Shown here: piece by piece, positions 57,228 through 64,000 of the stretch
Position numbering within the stretch: position 1 is the first letter of the stretch
Layout: each line of letters begins with the position of its first letter
Source of the DNA: Frateuria sp. Soil773
GTDB lineage: Bacteria > Pseudomonadota > Gammaproteobacteria > Xanthomonadales > Rhodanobacteraceae
Assembly (NCBI RefSeq): GCF_001428405.1
Contig: NZ_LMSL01000041.1
Span: forward strand, 68,256-132,255
Length of the DNA stretch: 64,000 nt
Reading direction: 5' to 3'
Made by a program: the position numbers and the translations under genes
Notes under the pieces: generated by a model
Seen by the model: only the letters and a program-made list of their open reading frames with translations
Database searches by the model: none
What the model was told of the DNA's origin: nothing

Positions 57228-58103
57228 ATGCCCCATGCCGTTACCCACCGCCTCGCCATCGCCACGTCCTCGATGGTCCCGGGCATCCATCCGGACGACG
57301 CCCACCTGGCGGCCACGTTGCGCAGCCTCGGCATCGAGACGGTCGCCCGCGTCTGGAACGACCCTGGCGTGGACTGGTCGCGGCACGACGCCGTGTTGAT
57401 GCGTTCGACCTGGGACTACTTCAAGCACTACGCCGCTTTCGCGGCATGGCTGGAACACCTGCCCGTCCCGACGATCAACGACCGAAGGCTGCTGCGCTGG
57501 AACGGCAACAAGCGCTACCTGCTCGAACTGGCGGCGCAGGGCATCGACATCATTCCCACGCAGATCGCATCGGCCGCTGACCTGCGGCAGACGCTGGCCG
57601 GCATGCCCGGCCGGGAAGTGGTCGTCAAGCCGACGATCAGCGGCACGGCCTGGCATACGGCGCGCGGCACGGTCGGCGATGCGGCCTTCGACCGGAAAGT
57701 CGCGCAGTTGCCGGAGGCGTTCGACTACCTGGTGCAGCCATTCGTACCCGAAGTCGTCAGCGAGGGCGAATGGTCGCTGCTGTTCTTCGACGGCGACTAC
57801 AGCCACGCCGTGATCAAGCGCCCGACGGCCGGCGATTACCGCGTGCAATCCGAATTCGGAGGCTCCGCCGAGGTCGTCGATCCCGGCGCGACGCTCATCG
57901 CCAGCGCGAAGCGGGCCCTCTCGGCCGTGGCCGCGCTCGGCCATCCCGACGTCGCCTATGCGCGCGTGGACGGCGTGGTCTCGCAGGGCCGCTTCCTGCT
58001 GATGGAGCTGGAAATGATCGAACCCTTCCTGCACCTCGGCGCCCGCCCGGAAGCCGCGGAACGCTTCGCCCGGAACCTGCACAAGCGATTGGCGGCCTAC
58101 TAG
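57228..58103 (+). CDS. ATP-grasp domain protein
   Basis: 291 residues. Resembles small ATP-grasp ligases (RimK/glutathione synthetase-like and DcsG-like): a pre-ATP-grasp part with RSTWDYFKHYAAF, then VVVKPTISG, a Glu in EGEWSLLFFDG, and the metal site FLLMELEMIEP. It probably joins a carboxylate to an amine using ATP. The substrate is unknown and there is no biosynthetic cluster around it. CCGGAGG ribosome site before the ATG. The 270 bases between msrB and this gene hold no gene. Confidence 0.75.
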   Translation: MPHAVTHRLAIATSSMVPGIHPDDAHLAATLRSLGIETVARVWNDPGVDWSRHDAVLMRSTWDYFKHYAAFAAWLEHLPVPTINDRRLLRWNGNKRYLLELAAQGIDIIPTQIASAADLRQTLAGMPGREVVVKPTISGTAWHTARGTVGDAAFDRKVAQLPEAFDYLVQPFVPEVVSEGEWSLLFFDGDYSHAVIKRPTAGDYRVQSEFGGSAEVVDPGATLIASAKRALSAVAALGHPDVAYARVDGVVSQGRFLLMELEMIEPFLHLGARPEAAERFARNLHKRLAAY

Positions 58104-58296
58104 CCCGCCCGGCAGCCACCGGGACGCCTTTGCCGCGATGGAAAGCGGTACGGCGACCTGCGGATGGTCGCTCCGGGCCGAACGCAGGGTCCCTTTTCAA
58201 TTTCAGAACCCGGCGTTCCGGTCGCAGAGCCCGCGTTCGAACCCTTGATCCAAATGCAGACGGGCCACATCGCCGCCATCGTTCGCCTGGGGCTCG

Positions 58297-58665
58297 TTAC
58301 GCGTTCGAGATCATCACCTTCTGAACGATCTTCCACGTCCCATGGACCTTCAGGCAGGACAGCATATCCGTGAAGACACGCGGCGGGACCTGCAACTTCA
58401 CCTTCAAGACCGCGAGATCTTTCTCGACATCTATCGACAGGACCTGGTCGTCTCGCTCGAAGCCCTGTTGTTTCGGAGCCATCATGTTGCGCACGGCGGC
58501 CAGCCACGTCGCAATCGGCGTCACGCTCGCGTTGCCGTCCTCGCCGATCTTTGTCACGGAACTCGATGGATGAAACAGGGATGCAAATTTTTCAGCATCC
58601 ATTTCATAAGCGGCGTCGAAATAAGTCTGAGCGATCGACCGCAAAGCGGAAACATCCGGATCCAT
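58297..58665 (-). CDS. NTF2-like (putative lumazine-binding type) protein
   Basis: 122 residues. A cone-shaped NTF2-like fold is suggested by ALRSIAQTYFDAAYEMDAEKF, FHPSSSVTKIGEDG and VKLQVPPRVFTDMLSCLK with KIVQKVM. Such proteins bind small hydrophobic ligands or act as isomerase-like enzymes. It is divergent from a LysR gene, which may regulate it. Confidence 0.72.
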   Translation of the reverse strand: MDPDVSALRSIAQTYFDAAYEMDAEKFASLFHPSSSVTKIGEDGNASVTPIATWLAAVRNMMAPKQQGFERDDQVLSIDVEKDLAVLKVKLQVPPRVFTDMLSCLKVHGTWKIVQKVMISNA

Positions 58666-58853
58666 AGCTGCCCTCGAAGGTTGTCACGCCGAGCCGATTC
58701 AGGCGGCCCGGCAATTCCGTGCCAAGCGACAGGCGCCTGTGCATCGGCCGAAAAGTCCTGGCGTTACGTTGCTGCCGAGCAAGCGTAGGGCAGAGTGACT
58801 TATGAGACCATATCGTTTTCCAATGATAGCGTCATGAGCAATATTCATAATTC

Positions 58854-59735
58854 ATGAGAAACGAACTGAACGAACTCGCTACTTTCGCGATGGTCGCCCG
58901 GGAACGAAGCTTCACTCGTGCCGCGGCGAAGCTGGGCGTTTCCCAGTCAGCGCTCAGCCATGCGATCCGCGGGCTCGAAGAGCGGCTCGATCTGCATCTT
59001 CTCGCTCGGACAACGAAGAGCGTCGCGCCAACCGCCGCCGGGGCCGCTCTCTTGAAAGACTTGTCTCCGGCGCTTGAGCAAATAGCCCAGGCCCTGGACA
59101 GGGCGCGAAGCGTCCGTCGTCGCCCCGCGGGCCGCCTTCGAATCGTGATGTCGCGCTCGGCCGCCGTAATGGTATTGCTGCCGCGGCTCACGGCATTCGC
59201 CGAGGCCTATCCCGACATCGTTCTCGACGTTGTCACCGTGACGGGTCCCGTAGACCTCGTCGCAGGCGAGTTCGACGCCGGCATCCAGCTCGGCGAGTAC
59301 ATCCAGAAGGACATGGTCGCGGTGCGCGTCACGCCGGAATTGCGACTGGCCGTCGTGGGATCGCCTGGCTATTTCTCGTCGCGAAGCATTCCGCAAAAGC
59401 CAAAGGATCTCAGCGATCATCGATGCATAACACTGCGCCTTCCGGGCGGTCCCTATCGATGGGAGTTCGAGCGCGGGCGAAAGTCGGTCACGATCAGCGT
59501 GAACGGGCCGCTCATCATCGACGATACCCACTTGGTGATCCAGGCGGCGCTCGCCGGGGCGGGGCTCGGTTTCGTCTATGAGGAGCAGGTCGCACAGGAC
59601 ATCGCTGAGCGGCGGCTCATCCGTGCCCTGGAGGATTGGACGCCGCCGATTCCCGGCTTCTTCATGTACTACCCCAGCCGTCAGCATCAGCCTTCCGCGC
59701 TGTCTGCGCTGGTGGACGCCCTGCGACTCCCGTGA
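58854..59735 (+). CDS. LysR-type transcriptional regulator
   Basis: 293 residues, full length. The winged helix-turn-helix has RSFTRAAAKLGVSQSALSHA with AIRGLEERLDLHLLARTTK. The C-terminal periplasmic-binding-like effector domain follows (VVGSPGYFSSRSIP and GLGFVYEEQVAQDI). LysR proteins usually act on a divergent gene: here the NTF2-like gene 188 bases away. Its base composition is slightly less GC-rich than the flanks. Confidence 0.9.
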   Translation: MRNELNELATFAMVARERSFTRAAAKLGVSQSALSHAIRGLEERLDLHLLARTTKSVAPTAAGAALLKDLSPALEQIAQALDRARSVRRRPAGRLRIVMSRSAAVMVLLPRLTAFAEAYPDIVLDVVTVTGPVDLVAGEFDAGIQLGEYIQKDMVAVRVTPELRLAVVGSPGYFSSRSIPQKPKDLSDHRCITLRLPGGPYRWEFERGRKSVTISVNGPLIIDDTHLVIQAALAGAGLGFVYEEQVAQDIAERRLIRALEDWTPPIPGFFMYYPSRQHQPSALSALVDALRLP

Positions 59736-59930
59736 CAAGAGTCAAGGTGCCGCGGGCCATGGTGTTCCGGTCGTGCATACTCCTGGGACGCCTCATCGCC
59801 ATGCACCGCGCATCGAGGTCCGGGCATCGGGTTGGCCTCCCTTCGCAAAAGCCCCTTCGCCGGTCTTTTCCGACAACGGGAACCTGCGACGATGGCGGCG
59901 GTCGATCACGACTCTTCCACTACCCGAGGC

Positions 59931-60974
59931 ATGCCCATGGCAGTTCGCGTTCTTCCGTTTTCGCTCGGCGCCGGATTCGCGCTCTGGGCAGCCGCCGCAT
60001 GTGCCGGCGCACCGGAGGGCGCGATGCCTCCCGCACCACCGGTGTCGGTGTTCGCGCCCGGCGTGGTCTCGGGGCCGGCGCACGATTCGGCGCCGGCCTT
60101 CTCGCCGGACGGGAACACGGTGTATTTCGGGCGCAGCAGCCCGGTGCAATCGGCGATCTACGTGGCGCATCGACGCGGCAATACCTGGTCCGAGCCGGAG
60201 GTCGCACCGTTCTCGGGCGCCTGGAACGACATGGAACCGGCCTTCGCTCCGGACGGCTCCTGGCTCGTCTTCGTTTCCAACCGCCCGGCGCGGGCCGGCG
60301 GGCCGCCGATCGAGGCGACCTACAACGGCAACACGCAGAAGGGCGGCAACCTGTGGCGCGTCGACCGGCGCGGCGACGGCTGGGGCGAGCCGGTGCGGCT
60401 GCCCGACACGGTCAACACGAATCCGTCCACGTTCGCGCCGAGCGTCGCCGCCGACGGCAGCCTGTGGTTCATGACGACGGACGCGGCTAGCGGCAAGTTC
60501 CGCCTCTACCGCTCGCAGTTCCGCAACGGGCGCTACGAAACCGCGCAACCGCTGCCGTTCAGCGATGGCCGCGCCACCGACGTCGATCCGGCGGTCGCGC
60601 CGGACGAGTCCTTCGTCGTGTTCGGTTCCGGCCGCCTGCCCAAGCGCGGCATCGACCTGTTCATCGCGTTCCGCGACGGCGGCAAGTGGAGCGAGCCGGT
60701 ATGGTTCGGCGATATGGTCAACAGCCCCGGCTCGGATGCCGAGCCGCGCCTCGGCGCGGACCTGAAGACGCTCTACTTCAGCAGCGAGCGCGCCGTGCCG
60801 GTCGCGTTCCCGCGCAGCCAGGCGCAGGCGCGGGAAGACACCGCCCGCATGCTGGCCTGGGACAACGGCAACTACAACATCTGGTCCACGCCGCTGCAGC
60901 CGTGGCTCGACGCGCATAGGCATGCCGATGCGCAAGGCACGGCCTCGCCGGCGAAGCACGGGCATCGCGGCTGA
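59931..60974 (+). CDS. Exported PD40 (TolB-like beta-propeller) repeat protein
   Basis: 347 residues. Signal peptide about 1-24 (ends near ACAGA). At least five WD40-like PD40 repeats: SAPAFSPDGNTVYF, MEPAFAPDGSWLVFVS, STFAPSVAADGSLWF, DVDPAVAPDESFVVFGS and DAEPRLGADLKTLYFSS. This suggests a TolB-type propeller in the periplasm. Function unknown. The start is ATG 59931 (GAGG upstream) or 59937. Confidence 0.82.
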   Translation: MPMAVRVLPFSLGAGFALWAAAACAGAPEGAMPPAPPVSVFAPGVVSGPAHDSAPAFSPDGNTVYFGRSSPVQSAIYVAHRRGNTWSEPEVAPFSGAWNDMEPAFAPDGSWLVFVSNRPARAGGPPIEATYNGNTQKGGNLWRVDRRGDGWGEPVRLPDTVNTNPSTFAPSVAADGSLWFMTTDAASGKFRLYRSQFRNGRYETAQPLPFSDGRATDVDPAVAPDESFVVFGSGRLPKRGIDLFIAFRDGGKWSEPVWFGDMVNSPGSDAEPRLGADLKTLYFSSERAVPVAFPRSQAQAREDTARMLAWDNGNYNIWSTPLQPWLDAHRHADAQGTASPAKHGHRG

Positions 60975-61073
60975 TTCCGGCCGCCGCGAGCGGCAGGACA
61001 ACACGGCACGACAGCCGATGCGAACCGCTGGCCGAAGCCGCCCATCCGACGGATAGGCCGTCCCGCCGCCCCG

Positions 61074-61640
61074 TCAGTGCAGGGTGACGACGATCGGCCG
61101 ATCCCTGGTGATGATCGTGTCCGTATTGCACGGACAGGCTGCCGCGTGCTCCAGCCAAGGCCTCGGCCGTCGGCCATCTCCGTCGCCGCGCGGCTCTTCG
61201 CCGAAATGAATGAAAGGCTCGATGGTGATGACCATGCCCTCCTCCAGAAGCCGATCGTTGGCTTGATCGAGGCATCCGGAGACACGCTCGGGTGCCTCGG
61301 GGAGGGCATGACCGATCCCCCACAAGGTTCTCGATGGCCCAAACCGCACGTCTTTGCGGCCCGCTGGGCCACCGCACCGATACGTTGATGGACTGGACCG
61401 CATGGGCTCGCCTCATCGCTTCCGCAGGAGACGTGTGGAATGGCGTGGCATAGGTACGCCCTCTGCGGATTAGTCAGGGGTACGGCCCGCGCCTCTCTCG
61501 TATCGCCGGAATAGCCGCCCAGCCCAGCCGAGACATCGGCGTTCGACCAGTCGCCTGCCGTCGGAAGTTGGCTAAATAATCCAATGTCACCCTTGCAGCA
61601 ACCCATGTAAGAAAAGCCTGAAAAAGATGTAGTCCCAAGA
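61074..61640 (-). pseudogene. Decayed type I methionine aminopeptidase (map) remnant
   Basis: No intact frame. One frame, around 61440-61590, reads LPTAGDWSNADVSAGLGGYSGD, like the Map metal-site segment with its two Asp ligands. Another frame, 61074-61403, reads GIGHALPEAPERV, then LLEEGMVITIEPFI (Map Glu-ligand region) and ends in IITRDRPIVVTLH, like the C terminus of Map. The pieces are in the right order but in different frames with scattered changes. Judged a remnant from pattern only. Confidence 0.65.
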
Positions 61641-61810
61641 TCAAAGTGACCGACGCCATATGCGTCAGAAAAATGCGCAGTTAATATCCGTGCAACGAAA
61701 CGCAATCATTAGCTCAACCTTTCAGAGTGGACAAAGCGCTACAGCGTTCGTTGCCAAGCCCATCCGTACAAGACCACTCCCCAATCACTTGAGCACGCAA
61801 GGGAGTCACA

Positions 61811-62332
61811 ATGCGCATGCGTAGACCAATTGCGGCCGTTATGGCCGGAATTGCACTAAGTACTTTCACAGCAGAAGCCGCAGCCAAATCATCCACAAGC
61901 ATTTCCATAACAATCAATGGAGATCCCAAACCCGGAAACACCGTAATCGTTCGCGCAACGCTCACCGGCTCTCATATCGTCACCGGACCTTATCCGACTT
62001 ATCCGGGCGCCCCGAATTATTTCCCATCTGGCAGCATAGTCATCGCCGCCAACGGCGTGACCATGACCTCCCAACTTGCAGGCCTATGGAATTCCTACGC
62101 CAGCTGCGAACCACTCCTTTATACGCCTCCATTCGACACGATCTGCCATGGCCCATTAACCATCGTTGATTTTGCCTATGCCATACCAAAAGGCACCTCA
62201 AGCAGGATATTTGCCGCAGCATTTTTGGGCGACCCCGACAGCCACGGCTCGACCTCGACTCCTGTCGAAGTTAACGCAAGTTACCCAAGCATCACGCCAG
62301 TGCTCGACCTCCTTCTAAAACCAGGACAGTAA
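61811..62332 (+). CDS. Small secreted protein, unknown function
   Basis: 173 residues. Signal peptide about 1-25 (MRMRRPIAAVMAGIALSTFT, cut near AEAAA). The mature part has the look of an Ig-like beta domain (SISITINGDPKPGNTVIVRA, about 29-60) with two Cys (SCEPLLY, TICHGP) that could pair. AT-richer than the rest of the window, and no family recognised. Followed 4 bases later by another small secreted gene; the two probably form one unit. Confidence 0.65.
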   Translation: MRMRRPIAAVMAGIALSTFTAEAAAKSSTSISITINGDPKPGNTVIVRATLTGSHIVTGPYPTYPGAPNYFPSGSIVIAANGVTMTSQLAGLWNSYASCEPLLYTPPFDTICHGPLTIVDFAYAIPKGTSSRIFAAAFLGDPDSHGSTSTPVEVNASYPSITPVLDLLLKPGQ

Positions 62333-62336
62333 TCCC

Positions 62337-62672
62337 ATGAGAAAAGCCATATCTTTCGCACTCATCTCCGCAATGACCTTCAGCACCGCCGCATTCGCCC
62401 AAACCAATACGGGCCCTGTATCCATCCAAACGATATCCACTGGCTGGCTCAATGATTCCTTTGGCGTCGTCCCGACCACGACCACGGTCAACCCAGCTGG
62501 ATGCGCAAATCCGGGAATCTACAATACGAAATCATCCCTTCCCGGCTACACCACCGTTTACGCAGCAGTACTGACCGCATACAACACCGACAGCAAAATC
62601 ACTTTAATCATCAGCAACACCGAATGCGCAAATGGCTACCCCGAAATCATGGGCGTGGACATTTCCAAGTAA
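62337..62672 (+). CDS. Small secreted protein, unknown function
   Basis: 111 residues. Signal peptide about 1-21 (MRKAISFALISAMTFSTAAF). The mature 90 residues contain two Cys (AGCANPGI and TECANGY) and much Thr/Ser/Asn. No family recognised. Same AT-rich composition as the gene 4 bases upstream, implying one origin. A hairpin follows. Confidence 0.65.
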   Translation: MRKAISFALISAMTFSTAAFAQTNTGPVSIQTISTGWLNDSFGVVPTTTTVNPAGCANPGIYNTKSSLPGYTTVYAAVLTAYNTDSKITLIISNTECANGYPEIMGVDISK

Positions 62673-62681
62673 ACAGCTCGA

Positions 62682-62713
62682 AAGCCAAGCAAGGGCCCCC
62701 TCTTGCTTGGCTT
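62682..62713 (+). terminator. Probable terminator hairpin after the secreted-protein pair
   Basis: A perfect 12-base-pair stem AAGCCAAGCAAG / CTTGCTTGGCTT with an 8-base loop. The following CATCC is a poor T tract, so it may be a weak or Rho-assisted end. Confidence 0.5.
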
Positions 62714-63258
62714 CATCCATTCCGCTAACGCCTTCACTTACTCCGGCCGGATATTCATAGGGCCGCACCCTGCAGGCACGGTTGAAAATTCGCAAGCAAA
62801 AAGTCCTGTCGGCAAAAATTCCTCTCTGACAACAAGAGAACCGGGTATAGGTTGCTATGGCCCGCGTCTAGGCCGACATGTGCATCGTCGCGTACATCTC
62901 GATCTCTGCCACCTTCGTCGCTGTGCAATGGCTGCCGCCGCTGGACGTCCGCATCGGCTGGTGGGTGGTCGCGGGCGGGCACTGGGCGTGTTTCGCCAGA
63001 TGAGCGCTGTGCGCCGCATGGACCTTATGGCGCTCACACGCGCGCTGCGCGGGAACGGTTGCGATTGGTTGGCGCGCAGTAGCTCCAACGGCAAGTGACC
63101 CACAGCGCCATGGCCGGCCCCAGAGCTGCGCTCGGCGTCGACGTAGTTGCGCAGGCGCTGGCACGCGCCGCCGTACGGCGTGTACGGCATGCGGCCCTGT
63201 CTGCCGGAAACCGTCCGCTGACGCGGGATCGATATGCCCCCACAGGGGATGCGGTAGG
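62714..63258. other. Gene-poor stretch before nadD
   Basis: About 545 bases with no recognisable gene on either strand. Short open frames exist but none has ribosome sites, typical composition or family similarity. May hold remnants of a lost gene; I could not identify any. Confidence 0.4.
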
Positions 63259-63894
63259 TCAGCGCTTCCGGTAAGGCCCCAACAGCGCCGGATCGTCGAA
63301 CAGCCCACAAGGCAGCAGGTAGCGCGGGTCGCGGCCGGCGGCGAGCAGTTCGCGGATGCGGGTCGCGGAGATCTCCAGGGAGGTGACGGCGAGGTCGAGC
63401 ACCCTGCCCGCCGGCCGGTCGCGCAGGTCGGCGGCGTCGGTGCCGCGGCGGCCGGCGATCTCGCGTTGCAGTTCGCCGGGCAGCAGCGCTTCCACGCCGG
63501 GCCGGCTCAGTACGCCCAGGTGCGCCACCTCGAACAGTTCGCGCCAGCGGTGCCAGGAGGGCAGGCCGGCGAAGGCATCCGCGCCCAGCAGCAGCACGAG
63601 CGGACGGTCGCCCTGCTCCGCGCGCAGTTCATGCAGCGTGTCGATGGTGTAGGAAGGGCCGCTGCGGTCGAGTTCGCGCGTATCGAGCGTGAGCCGCGCC
63701 TGCCCTCGCAGGGCGGCGCGCAGCATCGCCGTGCGCTGCGCGGCACCGGCGATCGGCGGCGGGCGGTGCGGCGGCACGCTGGCCGGCAGCAGGCGCACTT
63801 CGGCATCGAGCAGTTCGGAGGCTTCCCAGGCCACGCTGAGGTGGCCGAGGTGGACCGGGTCGAAGGTGCCGCCGAAGAGTGCGAGCGGCTTCAT
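63259..63894 (-). CDS. nadD: Nicotinate-nucleotide adenylyltransferase
   Basis: 211 residues, usual length. The nucleotidyltransferase motif FGGTFDPVHLGHL at the N terminus and the ATP-binding SLEISATRIRELL near the C terminus are intact. It makes nicotinic acid adenine dinucleotide in NAD synthesis. ATG 63894 overlaps the holA stop by ATGA. In relatives rsfS normally follows; here rsfS lies at 32.1-32.5 kb. Confidence 0.95.
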   Translation of the reverse strand: MKPLALFGGTFDPVHLGHLSVAWEASELLDAEVRLLPASVPPHRPPPIAGAAQRTAMLRAALRGQARLTLDTRELDRSGPSYTIDTLHELRAEQGDRPLVLLLGADAFAGLPSWHRWRELFEVAHLGVLSRPGVEALLPGELQREIAGRRGTDAADLRDRPAGRVLDLAVTSLEISATRIRELLAAGRDPRYLLPCGLFDDPALLGPYRKR

Positions 63895-64000
63895 GCCAGC
63901 GCGGCGGCGGCCCGCGGTTCGGCGATCGCCGCGATCAGGCGTTCGGCTTCCAGCCACGGCTCGCCCTGTTCGCGGCCCTTGGCCATGCGGTCGATCCGCG
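63891..64000 (-). CDS. holA: DNA polymerase III delta subunit, C-terminal end (runs off the window)
   Basis: Only the last 35 codons are present: RIDRMAKGREQGEPWLEAER followed by LIAAIAEPRAAAALA. This matches the end of HolA, the clamp-loader delta subunit, and the genome context (directly before nadD, ATGA overlap) supports it. Confidence 0.75.
   Translation of the reverse strand, partial: RIDRMAKGREQGEPWLEAERLIAAIAEPRAAAALA

Noticed and set aside
62714..63258. Short open frames before nadD
   Set aside because: Overlapping frames on both strands with no start signals or family resemblance; left as unassigned DNA.

Overview
The window is about 64 kb of very GC-rich, densely coded chromosome. 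Protein families and gene order (an Ate1-like leucyltransferase Bpt, minCDE, holA-nadD, rsfS-rlmH, a DUF2007 protein of the kind called 'pathogenicity-like' in Xanthomonas, Oar-type TonB receptors, GldAFG-like transporters) suggest a gammaproteobacterium of the Xanthomonadales, probably Rhodanobacteraceae or Xanthomonadaceae. No rRNA, tRNA, intact IS element, prophage or CRISPR array was seen.

0-33 kb is mostly household DNA. It holds a DEAD-box helicase, tesB, bpt, an FMN glutamate-synthase-like protein, purT, an SPFH / Arc-like / CPBP-protease operon with an operator-like element inside its promoter, copper delivery to cytochrome oxidase (SCO, PCuAC, CtaG), a Gld-type ABC exporter, a DesKR-like two-component system, minCDE, a TerC-CBS transporter, maf, rlmH and rsfS. 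One AT-richer patch at 24.8-26.3 kb holds a short secreted Rhs-core protein, a frame-shifted C-terminal (putative toxin) domain and an overlapping candidate immunity gene.

33.9-52.3 kb is the most coherent system: an apparent collagen/hydroxyproline utilisation locus. A secreted M9-type collagenase would cut collagen, a TonB-dependent receptor could import fragments, M24 and DUF885 peptidases could free imino acids, and an APC permease could carry amino acids. An operon then converts trans-4-hydroxy-L-proline to 2-oxoglutarate (epimerase, three-part D-hydroxyproline dehydrogenase, DHDPS-like deaminase, semialdehyde dehydrogenase). Two paralogous PAS-AraC regulators are each transcribed divergently from a key target (epimerase operon; collagenase), and the two divergent promoter regions share a 15-bp motif.

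52.4-57 kb looks like an envelope oxidative-repair unit: a Met-rich MXKDX-repeat protein, an ECF sigma factor with an NrsF-type anti-sigma and, divergent from it, DipZ plus a Tat-exported MsrB. The divergent promoters share a near-perfect palindrome. 57-63 kb holds an ATP-grasp enzyme, a LysR regulator, a PD40 protein, a decayed methionine aminopeptidase and two small AT-richer secreted proteins. The window ends in nadD and the tail of holA. nadD (63.3 kb) and rsfS (32.5 kb), normally near neighbours, are about 31 kb apart here.

A dispersed intergenic repeat occurs at least five times. In three copies its edge supplies the stop codon of the adjacent gene.
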